Shown piece after piece: positions 1 to 7,229 of a stretch of DNA of 10,000 nt (positions within the stretch are counted from its first letter, which is position 1; every line of letters begins with the position of its first letter). Below the pieces are notes generated by a model. That model searched no databases. It had not been told where the DNA came from and was given only the letters and a program-made list of their open reading frames with translations. Source of the stretch: Actinidia chinensis (Eukaryota > Streptophyta > Magnoliopsida > Ericales > Actinidiaceae); contig CM018898.1 of the NCBI GenBank assembly GCA_009663005.1, positions 4,500,194-4,510,193 of the forward strand. The letters run 5' to 3'. The position numbers were made by a program, and so were the translations under genes.

Positions 1-319
1 TATTCGGGCTCAAGCTCACCCTTGTTTAGTAGCCCTAATTTTTCTCTATAAATATGAAGAGATAGATAAAATTAGTGTGAGATTGTGTTGAATTAGCTGA
101 GAGGAGAGAAAAAGAGAAGAGGCAAGAGAGGCTAAGAGAGACTGTGAGAGAGAGGTCAAGAAAAGTGAGTTGAGAGAGTGGATTTCCTCCATTTGTAATC
201 TCCTCGTTCGATTAGTGGATTATTTATTTCTCTCAATGGGCGTAGACATCATTGGCAAAAATGAATCTCCATTTTAATTTTTTCTTTTGTGTGGTCGATG
301 ATTTGATTTAGATACAACA
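1..319 (+). mobile_element. 3' part of a copia-type LTR (second, older element), truncated by window edge
   Basis: This stretch reads like the R/U5 part of a plant copia LTR on the plus strand. It has a TATA box near its left end, a long purine-rich (GA) transcribed segment at about 98-180, and a block at about 198-258 (TTGTAATCTC, then AGTGGATT, then GGGCGTAGACATCATTGG). Such blocks occur in the U5 of many plant copia LTRs, where the usual wording is 'GTGGACGTAGG'. The LTR ends in ACAACA at 314-319, giving the terminal CA, and is followed directly by a degenerate primer-binding site. The TG start lies outside the window. No coding capacity is expected or seen. The LTR assignment is inferred from motif order and has not been compared with a second LTR copy. 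Confidence 0.7.
47..54 (+). promoter_or_regulatory. TATA box of the left-flank LTR
   Basis: TATAAATA on the plus strand, preceded by a pyrimidine run and followed about 40 bp later by GA-rich sequence. Within the inferred LTR this would be the RNA polymerase II promoter, with transcription starting near 75-90. Confidence 0.55.
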
Positions 320-334
320 ATTAGTGTTATGAGC
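320..334 (+). other. degenerate tRNA-Met primer-binding site of the left-flank element
   Basis: ATTAGTGTTATGAGC directly follows the ACAACA end of the LTR. It resembles the plant copia primer site ATTGGTATCAGAGC, which is complementary to the 3' end of initiator tRNA-Met, but with three substitutions and one inserted base. Its position right after a terminal CA is the main support. The decay suggests an old copy. Confidence 0.6.
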
Positions 335-614
335 ATATATCGAGTTTTGGATCTCTATAAAAGTGCTTGAAATCAATTTCTAATAGCACAACGTTGTTCC
401 TCTCTTCGAGACGAAATTCCAGCATCTAATCATATTGAAAACGGACATTGAATAGGCCCACACACGCTGCCTGAAGAAGCACACGTGAGATCTACTTTCA
501 CACGCGCCTACGCGCCACGCGCCAAGAGAGCGCTCCTATAGCGTACATTGACTGGAGTCGTTGAAACCAGAGAGCCGAGCCACGCAAAAGCTCGCGTCAC
601 AAGCATGCAAGTGT
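335..614 (+). mobile_element. non-coding leader of the left-flank element, GC-rich in its second half
   Basis: No open frame or protein similarity was seen in this stretch. The first half is AT-rich. From about 455 the sequence changes to GC-rich and CpG-rich, with repeated CGCGCC/CACGCG words at about 500-535 and a CACGTG at 483-488. Such leaders lie between the primer site and gag of some plant copia elements, or fill the inside of non-autonomous ones. The reading frame of the second element is not reached before the large insertion at 619/620. The sequence that followed should resume at 9687. Confidence 0.45.
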
Positions 615-619
615 GCGCT
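615..619. repeat. target-site duplication, left copy (GCGCT)
   Basis: GCGCT here equals the five bases at 9682-9686 that follow the other end of the element. Five bp is the usual duplication size for Ty1/copia integration. The final T could instead belong to the terminal TG of the LTR (TGTTGCC from 619), which would leave a 4-bp duplication. A lost T at this edge is the simplest explanation. Confidence 0.75.
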
Positions 620-1948
620 GTTGCCCATATAACACCCTAGAGGGGGGGTGAATAGGGTTGTGGCCAAAACTTTTTCTTTTAATAAAAATTATACTGAATT
701 AAAGAGTTTAGAATGATTTAAGAGCAGTAAAGCAAATAATATAAATAGCACATAATAAAGAGATAGGGAAGAGATTCAAACTCGCGATTTATAGTTGGGT
801 TCGTGTCTACTTTGACCTACGTCCACTTCCCAAGCACACCATCTTGAGATTTCAATCCACTAACCAAACTCCTACGGGGGGAGTTCAAATCTTTACACGT
901 CAAGAGCACACCACTCTTCGTCACAAGGTGGAACATTCCATTCCCACCTCACAAGGGTCACCCAACCCTCACGGGTCCCCCCACCCTTTTGATACATTAA
1001 CGGTTGATCGGATTTGAGATTTTCTCTCACAATAATCAATTCATCCTTTTTGAGAAGGATATACAAATGAAGTTTTACAATGAGCTCTCACTGAACTCTT
1101 GTATGAATTAAACTTGAAAGGCTCAAAGGGAATTGAAGGAAGTATGGCTCCTGAGTTTCTAAGAAGCTTGTTTTTCTCACTTGATGTCCTGTCAAATGAA
1201 GCTAGGATATGTATTTATTAAGGCCTTAGCAAGAATATAACGTTGGAGGAATTTAAAATTGGCTGAGCCAATTTTCAAATTTGAATCACATTTTCAAAGT
1301 CAGAAATTGTTGCGATCCAAATTCAAAGTTGCAACTACATTTTCAAGTCAGATTCTTTCTACCATTTTTTAAAGTTGCCACACATTTTTAAAAGTCATAA
1401 TTGTTGCTATCTAAATTTTTCAAACGTGGATTAAATTCAAAGTCAGAAATTGTTTGCTAGCATATTTTTCAAAATGCAATCACATTTTCAAAGTTTTAAA
1501 AAATTATTGCTAGTAATTTTTTTTCAAACTTGAATCAATTTTCAAATCAAAAATTATTTCTAGCTCATTTTTCAAAAATTGTAATGAAATTTTCACAGAT
1601 AAGAATTATTGCTAGCACATTTTTAAGAACTTATTACATTTTAAGACATTTTGTATTTTTAAAATACATGAAGGATATTAAGTCATTTTAGAGTCCTCAA
1701 GATTTAACCATACAGAGCTTTTACAAAATACCCTAATGAAAGTCTCTTCAATTTTTTGTATCTCAGTGCTTTGAAGGCTTTCTTGCTTTGCGTCCAAATA
1801 TCTCGAATATTTTTTGCTCCTTGAGAATAGGTGCTTGATATTTCTTGCAACATCATACTTGAAATGTAAATACATTAGAGCAATGATAAGGAATTTGTTA
1901 TCATCCAAAATATTTGCAACATATCGGATTGACGCATAGGGTTTAACA
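620..1948 (-). repeat. 3' LTR (left-hand copy)
   Basis: This matches 8352-9681 along its whole length. In element sense it starts TGTTAAACCC at 1948 and ends with GGGCAAC near 620. Recognisable shared blocks include ACCCTAGAGGGGGGG near the left end, GACCTACGTCCAC at about 816-828, the TATA region, the AT-rich tandem array and ATTGACGC near the right end. The TATA box is changed by an inserted base (TAATAAATA at 1220-1212). Many 1-2 base indels separate the two copies, besides substitutions. Confidence 0.93.
1261..1650 (-). repeat. tandem array of ~50-bp AT-rich units in U3 of the 3' LTR
   Basis: About seven and a half imperfect units of 46-53 bp follow one another. On the plus strand each begins with GCTAGC or GCTATC, then (A)TTTTTCAAA, TTGCAATCACA, TTTTCAAAGTCA and AAATTGTT. 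It lies upstream of the TATA box in element sense, so it belongs to U3. It has the same layout as the array at 8995-9385, so it was present before insertion. Confidence 0.85.
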
Positions 1949-1949
1949 A

Positions 1950-1963
1950 TCTCTCCCCTTTTT
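1950..1963 (-). other. polypurine tract (plus-strand DNA primer)
   Basis: In element sense this reads AAAAAGGGGAGAGA, followed by one T and then the LTR start TGTTAAA at 1948. The preceding bases TTTGTTATCATC are the usual lead-in of copia polypurine tracts. It primes plus-strand DNA synthesis during reverse transcription and fixes the inner edge of the 3' LTR. Confidence 0.9.
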
Positions 1964-2107
1964 GATGATAACAAATTATGATATAAAAATTTAAGCACAT
2001 TGTAGTAATAACTAGTACGTGATCAAGCAGTATGTAAATACTGAGAAAAATGCATTTTATTATTAAGCTCATTGTTGAGAGTAACAAAATTTTTTGTATA
2101 TCCTTAT

Positions 2108-2125
2108 TTCTCCCCTTTTGACATC
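2108..2125 (-). repeat. polypurine-tract-like sequence 2
   Basis: In element sense this reads GATGTCAAAAGGGGAGAA, closely resembling the true polypurine tract and its lead-in at 1950-1970. It sits about 145 bp inside the LTR edge. A further reduced copy, AAAGGGGGAGC, lies at 2173-2163. These may be extra plus-strand priming sites or remnants of duplication. Confidence 0.5.
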
Positions 2126-2162
2126 ACAAAAAGGTATAATGTATAAACTCCCCTGCGAAGAT

Positions 2163-2173
2163 GCTCCCCCTTT
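2163..2173 (-). repeat. polypurine-tract-like sequence 3
   Basis: AAAGGGGGAGC in element sense, preceded by AATCAT, which echoes the ATCATC lead-in of the true tract. It is shorter than the copy at 2108-2125, and this resemblance alone does not show function. Confidence 0.35.
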
Positions 2174-2372
2174 ATGATTAAGTATATCTCAGATATATGA
2201 TTGAAAGCTTGCTACATATGGAACATTGAATCCAGGAAGGTGAGGCAAGCAATTAGGAAAGGATATGAGTGAACACCCATATCCGTTGTGCTTCTCTCTT
2301 CTTGTCCACACGATTATTAGCATGGGAAATAATCCATGTTTGACATGAAGAAAGGGATACTTCATCTTAAAG

Positions 2373-2416
2373 CATGATCAAGAATATCTTGCTTCTATAT
2401 GACATGATCAAGAATA
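2373..2416. repeat. 14-bp direct repeat CATGATCAAGAATA, two copies
   Basis: Copies lie at 2373-2386 and 2403-2416, a 30-bp period, in the non-coding tail of the post-pol region. This is probably a local duplication. Confidence 0.5.
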
Positions 2417-2440
2417 GTCTTTCTTTCTGTTGTTTGTGAA

Positions 2441-3004
2441 TCAAGTGTGATGTTGCATCTTTCTTGCTTTTAAGAATTTAGACTGTATGAATTTGGTTTG
2501 CGATGCGACTCTTCTTCTTAAGAAGTGTGATAGGCTGAAACTAGGAAGAAAAGATTTGCTTTCAAGTTGAAGGATTGATAACAGAAATATGTGCTTGGCA
2601 AGACAGAATACAAGTGATTTTATAGATGAGATTTGACGGGAATAGGTTGGCCGAGTGACCATGGTTGATGACGCATTTGATAAACAAAATAAAAAATAAC
2701 AAGTCGTAATTTTAAGATGTTTGTCTTGGTAGGTGCGGCTATGCTCAGAAGGACGACTTTGAGGCCATATAATTGTCCAAAAAATCTCTTTCCTAGATGC
2801 CCCAATAGTTCTCTCTTCCTTTCTCCTTCCGGTTCTTTGAATAAAAATTCCAGTTTCTTCCTTAGTTTCCAAATTGGTCTTCTTCGTCTCAAATAATGTT
2901 GATCTAAATGCTGTTCCTATGTTCAACCAGAACTTCGGTGTTCTCATTCTTATCCTCAAAAGGTCCCTCTCATGACTAATGCTCTGTGATGTTAGTGATG
3001 ACAT
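2441..3004 (-). CDS. 187-codon open frame of unknown function in the env-like position
   Basis: This is the longest stop-free frame in the window and is not recognised. The predicted protein starts MSSLTSQSIS. It is rich in Ser, Arg, Lys and Thr, with a basic, charged segment at about residues 38-72 (containing GRRKEER) and more hydrophobic stretches at about residues 100-108 and 130-148 (SLVFCLAKHIFLLSIL). The latter could be a weak membrane segment, but no signal peptide or fusion-type feature is clear. A second frame on the same strand is open for 90 codons (2892-2620) and is also very basic, so which frame is ancestral is uncertain. It lies downstream of RNase H with a TATA-like box about 120 bp upstream of the ATG. 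It may be a remnant of the extra ORF of SIRE-type elements, or chance. Confidence 0.3.
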   Translation of the reverse strand: MSSLTSQSISHERDLLRIRMRTPKFWLNIGTAFRSTLFETKKTNLETKEETGIFIQRTGRRKEERTIGASRKEIFWTIIWPQSRPSEHSRTYQDKHLKITTCYFLFCLSNASSTMVTRPTYSRQISSIKSLVFCLAKHIFLLSILQLESKSFLPSFSLSHFLRRRVASQTKFIQSKFLKARKMQHHT

Positions 3005-3125
3005 CGCTGCATCAGTGGCTAAAGGCAGTTATTACTTCCACTAGATGAAAAATATTGGCGAATAATGACTTATAACAAAGCTATTAATGACTCAATGGCA
3101 CTGATTATTCAGTGTGCGTCGTCTG

Positions 3126-3133
3126 TTTAAATA
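3126..3133 (-). promoter_or_regulatory. possible internal TATA-like box upstream of the post-pol ORF
   Basis: TATTTAAA on the minus strand, flanked by GAGCC and CAGACGACG in element sense, about 120 bp upstream of the ATG at 3004. AT-rich sequence yields such words by chance, but the local flanks are relatively GC-rich. Promoter activity is a guess. Confidence 0.25.
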
Positions 3134-3439
3134 GGCTCGATGTCTGCAATTTCGAGGGAAAGTTTCGAGGGAATGAAGTTCAAGAGCTAATGACTCAAGT
3201 GTGAGTTTGCAAAGAAGGAATAGAGGTCTTCACTCAGCATGAGATAAGAACTGAAGAACTTGTAAATTCATTGCAAATGACTTAGGAAAGAATATTCAGA
3301 ATTGAGATGAACACTAACCGTCTTCGGAGCAACATGAGGTCTCTTGCTTGAAGTCTAGAAAAATCTTAAGATTTCTCGCCTAGAACTTAAACAAGATATT
3401 ATATTCAGAAAAGTAAATTATTTATAAAAGTAAATAAAT

Positions 3440-3999
3440 ACTGAGTATATCACACTTTGTAAGGTCTACACATACCAGTTTCGACAATGGTGCAGAAACG
3501 ATCCTCTTGGAGTGGTTTTGTGAAGATGTCAACCCATTGAAAATCAGTACTTATAACTCTAGTTCTACTCTCCTTTTTGACATGGTCACGAATAAGTGAT
3601 GTCTAAATTTCAATAATGTTTTATATTTGTGAGTAAAGAATAGGATTTTTAGAATATTTAATAGCACTATTTATAATCGCATCTAATAAGTATGTGATCA
3701 AATTTTATTAAAATTTTCAAGTTGTTGCTTCATAAAAGAACTTGAGCACAACACTTGCCACAGCGATATATTCTGCTAACCAGGGAAAGCACTGAATTTT
3801 CTTCTTCGCTAACCAAGAACAAGTGAGTTTCCTAGAAAGTGACACGTAACCGCTTGTACCGTCCGATCAATTTTGCACCCAGCAAAATCTGCATCTGATC
3901 ACTTACTCAATCTAATGAGGTGAATTTAGGGATACCATAACCTAAATCTATTGGCCAAGTAAATATCGAAAAATTCTTTTACGGCAATTAATGTGATTC
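3440..3999 (-). pseudogene. pol: RNase H domain remnant of the copia polyprotein
   Basis: RNase H degrades the RNA strand of the RNA/DNA hybrid during reverse transcription. Clear family motifs appear on the minus strand but in several frames: SDADFAGCK at 3898-3872, HFLG and NSLV shortly after, a degraded AEYIA segment at about 3780-3762, KQQLE at about 3730, and the C-terminal IFTKPL at 3527-3510 followed by a QEDRFC-like end at about 3509-3490. The first acidic residues (SDAD) are present. Frameshifts separate the blocks and stops occur in each frame, so no working domain remains. The IFTKPL motif normally marks the end of copia pol, which places the end of the polyprotein near 3440-3480. 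Confidence 0.85.
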
Positions 4000-5129
4000 T
4001 TTTTGGACATGGATTGTAAATCTAGCACATAGTCATACCTACACATGATTCTGGCTACTGGCCGTTAAATATGAGTAACTACCAATCATTCCTGCTCTAA
4101 TGGTTTTTAATATCAACATGTTTTTTTTCCATTTTTCATCTTTATCGAGTTTAGTTGTTGAATTCATTGGGGTTTTATAAGTTTTTTGAATTTTCCTATC
4201 CCCAAATGTCTTTAGAAGTCTTTTATATATTTAGATTGGTTGATAAGATTGCTAATTTTTAGTTTGGGCTTAATTTTGAAGACCCAAGAAGAATTTAGTT
4301 CACCCATCATGCTATTCACATTCCTTTTTGCATATTTTTGAGAATTCACTACACATGTTTTCATTTGTTGATCCAAATATATCACACATATTTTGCAACC
4401 ATAAAGTAAATCATCATTCTTGTTTTGGTAAATAAGGTAGTGTCCAATTTTTCCGCTTGTAAAATATTTTTTTCCAAAAGAAATCCACTTAATCGTTCGT
4501 ACCATGGCTCTTAGGGCTTGTTTCAAGCCATACAAAGCTTTGGTCAATTTAAAAGATGATTTGTAAATTCGTGATTTCAAATCGGTGGTTGTTCACCTAA
4601 ACACTTTCTTCAGAAATGAAACCATTTTAAAAATGCACTTTTGACATTCCATTTGAAATAATTTAAAAAAATCTTATAGGGAATCAAAAACTAATAGCAT
4701 TCTTATAGCTTCAAGTCGACACGGGGGCCAAAGTTCTTCTTCATAATCATCCTTCTTTCTTGGTTGAAGCCTTGGGCTACTAATCTAGCTTTATTCTAAT
4801 GATAATGCCATTTTCATCCTTTTTGTTACGAATAGAGTCTAGTGTTGTTCCAATAATTGATTTATGTGTAGGTCTAGGAATCAATTTTCCAAACATTGTT
4901 CCTCTCAATTGTTAAGCTCTTCTTCCATGGGCCATAACCAAACCATCAGTTTCAGTTTCTTCAATATTCTAGGCTCAATTTCTGAGACAAAGCCATGTTA
5001 TGACACACATTTCTAAGTGAAAACCGTGTAATTACACCTTGTGAGGGTCACCTAGAATTTGATCAATATGATGATCTTAACCACTCTCCAGATTTAGGAA
5101 ATTGTTGATCTTGTTCAAGATGAGATGCA
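4000..5129 (-). pseudogene. pol: reverse transcriptase domain remnant of the copia polyprotein
   Basis: Reverse transcriptase copies the element RNA into DNA inside virus-like particles. In element sense the region begins with a degraded GVTTRSSLRN-like lead-in (about 5045-5000). It then shows a PRPTHKSIIG segment and NKKDENGIII (about 4880-4800), a broken block at about 4795-4765, EAIRMLL (about 4710-4690), and KALYGLKQA at 4541-4515. Next come the catalytic-site region at 4390-4381, IFGSTNEN after it, MMGELN (about 4307-4290) and NQSKYIKD (about 4245-4220). One segment, 4580-4212, stays open for 122 codons, but only because indels shift the frame twice within known motifs. The YVDD active-site box is damaged: TAT GTG is followed by a single Asp codon after a small loss of bases. 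The domain is inactive. Confidence 0.92.
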
Positions 5130-6340
5130 TTTTTCATACTTTTTTCTTTATTAGAGTCTTGAGAGATTTGATCTTTGAATTAATATTATTATCAATTCTT
5201 TTCCTGTAGCATTAAATCCATCATCATGATCATCAATGTTCTTAGGTTTGAAGAATCAACTTCATCATGCAACATGTATAGACCCCTCTCAATAGTGTTT
5301 AAAGTTCTTTATTTATGCTCTATAAACTTTTACTATTAGTATAATATCCAAGAAATATGCCCTTTAATCAGATTTTAGTTATCAAATTTACCCAAATTTC
5401 TTTGTCATTTAGAATAAACACATTTCCAACCAATACTTTGAAATAACCATATGTGGGTGTTTCCTTCCTTCCCAAAGCTCGTCGAGTCTTTCAAGTTTGA
5501 ATCTAATGACTACTACCGTTTTAATAATATAACAAGCTGTATTTACAGCTTCCCCCAAAAATACTTAGGTAATTAATGTTTCATTTAACATGGTTCTAGC
5601 CATTTCTTTGAAGAAAATCTATTTTTAATGTTCAACACTCCATTTCTGTTGAGTGTCTAGGTGCATAGAAGTTGTGTGAAAAACCGTGATCATCGCAATA
5701 TTTTTGCAATATCTTGATTATCAAACTCTCTACCTCTATCACTACGAATATGGGTGATAGTGCAACTGATTGTCATTTTGTCCTTTTTCTAAAAATTTGC
5801 AATGCCAGTTTGTGGGCTTCCAATTTTGTGAGTAAGAATAATACCCTGTAAAATGTGAAAAATCATCAACAATTACAAATGCTTAAAATGTTCTCCAACC
5901 AAGACCTAGCACCCTATTGGGAACCAACAAATCCTATGTAACAGTTGAAGTGGGTCTTAGATGGGGAAATATATTCTTCTTTGAAAAAAATGGTTTTTTT
6001 TTATATGTTGCTTCCCTAGTTTGACATGCCTCACAAATCCTTTTACTTTCTCTTTACAAACTTGATTTTAGGTAACCTTTAACTAAATCATGTTTATTTA
6101 ATTTTATGAAGCAAATCCATGCTAGCATGTCCTAATCTTCGATGCCATACCAGCTATTTTTCATTTATAACAGCAAGAATCTAACCTCTTGACTAACTAG
6201 ACTATCAAAACAATCAAAAGTGTATACATTTCCATGTTCGAGATGCACTAATAATATTTTATCATTAAGAAAAAGCATGCGTAATTACAGTGTATTTTTT
6301 AATCAACTATAACCTTATAATCTTATCATCACATAATTGC
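5130..6340 (-). pseudogene. pol: integrase domain remnant of the copia polyprotein
   Basis: Integrase joins the new DNA copy to host chromosomes. The HHCC zinc-binding part is visible: WHRRLGHASMDLLHK in one frame from 6147, with both histidines (6144-6142 and 6129-6127), then CEAC at 6035-6024. The catalytic core keeps its acidic residues: D in a DL-GP block (5933-5931), VDDFS (5870-5856), D in SDRGREF (5740-5738), and E at 5633-5631 in a VE-KNR-like block. The last two are about 35 codons apart, the expected D(35)E spacing. The C-terminal part shows GIFLGY at 5361-5344. Stops and frameshifts break every segment, for example a stop soon after the first motif. Its position ahead of reverse transcriptase makes this a copia element. 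Confidence 0.92.
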
Positions 6341-6550
6341 TTATTCTTATTGATTAATGTTTAGACCATCAACTAGTAGAAATTTTCAATTTCAAGATGA
6401 GTAATTGTTATATTTCCTACACTAATACTTTTTACCTTTGAGTTATCACCAAATGTGACAAATCCTCCATCATTGGGTGTGAAAGATGAAAGTTTGATTT
6501 GTCTCCTTCAATATGTCTTTGAGCAAAGAGCGCTATCCATGAACCATTCG
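6341..6550 (-). pseudogene. pol: aspartic protease domain remnant
   Basis: This protease cuts the copia polyprotein. In element sense EWFMDS at 6549-6532 leads into the catalytic Asp (6537-6535). The family has Asp-Ser-Gly followed by a Cys-Ser-Arg-His stretch; here the third codon reads Ala and a few bases are scrambled before CSK. Further on, NDGGFVTFGDNSK (about 6470-6430) matches the conserved glycine-rich flap region of copia proteases in a single frame, and a LLVDGL block lies at about 6375-6360. The start of the integrase segment (LLSISQLC type) follows directly but is shredded. The domain is inactive as it stands. Confidence 0.85.
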
Positions 6551-7229
6551 TTTGAGCTCCCATATGACTTAAGGCATACCGTAACAAATAATCAAATAAC
6601 TCTTTTTGTACTCAAATTTTCTTAGGGTCCGTGATGGTCAGAGCTTTAAACATTATTTTGTTTTGGTACCCAAACCTTACGAGTTTCCAAATGGTTTAAT
6701 ATTTTTAGGATTTAATCCCTTATATTTATCTTGTAAAAGTTTTCTTCATAGACAAGCAATCTATAAATATTTCCATTTCTTCCAATGACCTTGCAAGTAG
6801 TAATTAAGAATTTAGACATGATTCTTTATCAAAAATTTTTATAAAATATTTGTTTATGTTCTTAGGGGCATATCCCGACTTCCTTGTTGAAGACACATCT
6901 TTCTTTCCAAGTAGCGATCTAAGTTTTCTTGTCATTTACAAATATTGCTAAGGTTTTGTTCACAAGTCTTTAATGGTTTCTTTTAGTCTAATCTTTTCTT
7001 CTTCTAGAACCATTGATGACTCGATTTTGGAGTGAGATTATTTTTATTTTTAAGTAAATTTTCATTTTCATTTTTCAAGTATCTATCCTCATTCACAATT
7101 CAATTTTCTTTCTTTTTAAAGAGTTAATGTATTTATCATGTAGTTTTAAGTAATTTTCACATAACTCATCATAGACATTTTGAAGTTCTTCATAAGAAAG
7201 TAATTCATCATCAGTATTTAAAAGAACTT
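6551..7229 (-). pseudogene. spacer between gag zinc knuckle and protease, coiled-coil type, broken
   Basis: SIRE-type elements have a long, Lys/Glu/Asn-rich, partly coiled-coil segment between the zinc knuckle and protease. Here the minus strand reads short open pieces such as SYEELQNVYDELCE and LKNENENLL (about 7200-7050). A damaged lysine/tryptophan stretch of the PKKIWV kind follows at about 6640-6610, which in relatives precedes the protease. Stops and shifts occur throughout. The plus-strand open frame over part of this region is only its antisense shadow. Confidence 0.65.

Larger units (their letters stand above)
1966..3440 (-). mobile_element. post-pol region between RNase H and the 3' LTR
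   Basis: Nearly 1.5 kb separates the end of RNase H from the polypurine tract, far more than in simple 5-kb copia elements. SIRE/Maximus elements often carry an extra, poorly conserved 'env-like' ORF here. I see one long open frame (3004-2441), a TATA-like box upstream of it (3133-3126), extra polypurine-tract-like words (2108-2125 and 2163-2173) and a 14-bp direct repeat (2373-2386, 2403-2416). No protein domain is recognised. The stretch 3440-3140 holds no open frame I can support. Confidence 0.7.

Noticed and set aside
1..614. Possible host gene promoter with TATA box and 5' UTR
   Set aside because: The order TATA box, GA-rich leader, U5-type block, ACAACA and tRNA-Met-like primer site fits an LTR better, and no coding start or protein follows.
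1678..1998. 106-codon minus-strand open frame
   Set aside because: It runs across the polypurine tract and the 3' LTR edge into U3, has no family resemblance, and the corresponding part of the other LTR does not keep it open.
1875..2087. 70-codon minus-strand open frame
   Set aside because: It spans the polypurine tract and LTR boundary, and its hydrophobic look follows from the AT-rich composition.
6606..6788. 60-codon plus-strand open frame
   Set aside because: It lies antisense to the gag-protease spacer, whose minus-strand motifs are the recognisable ones.
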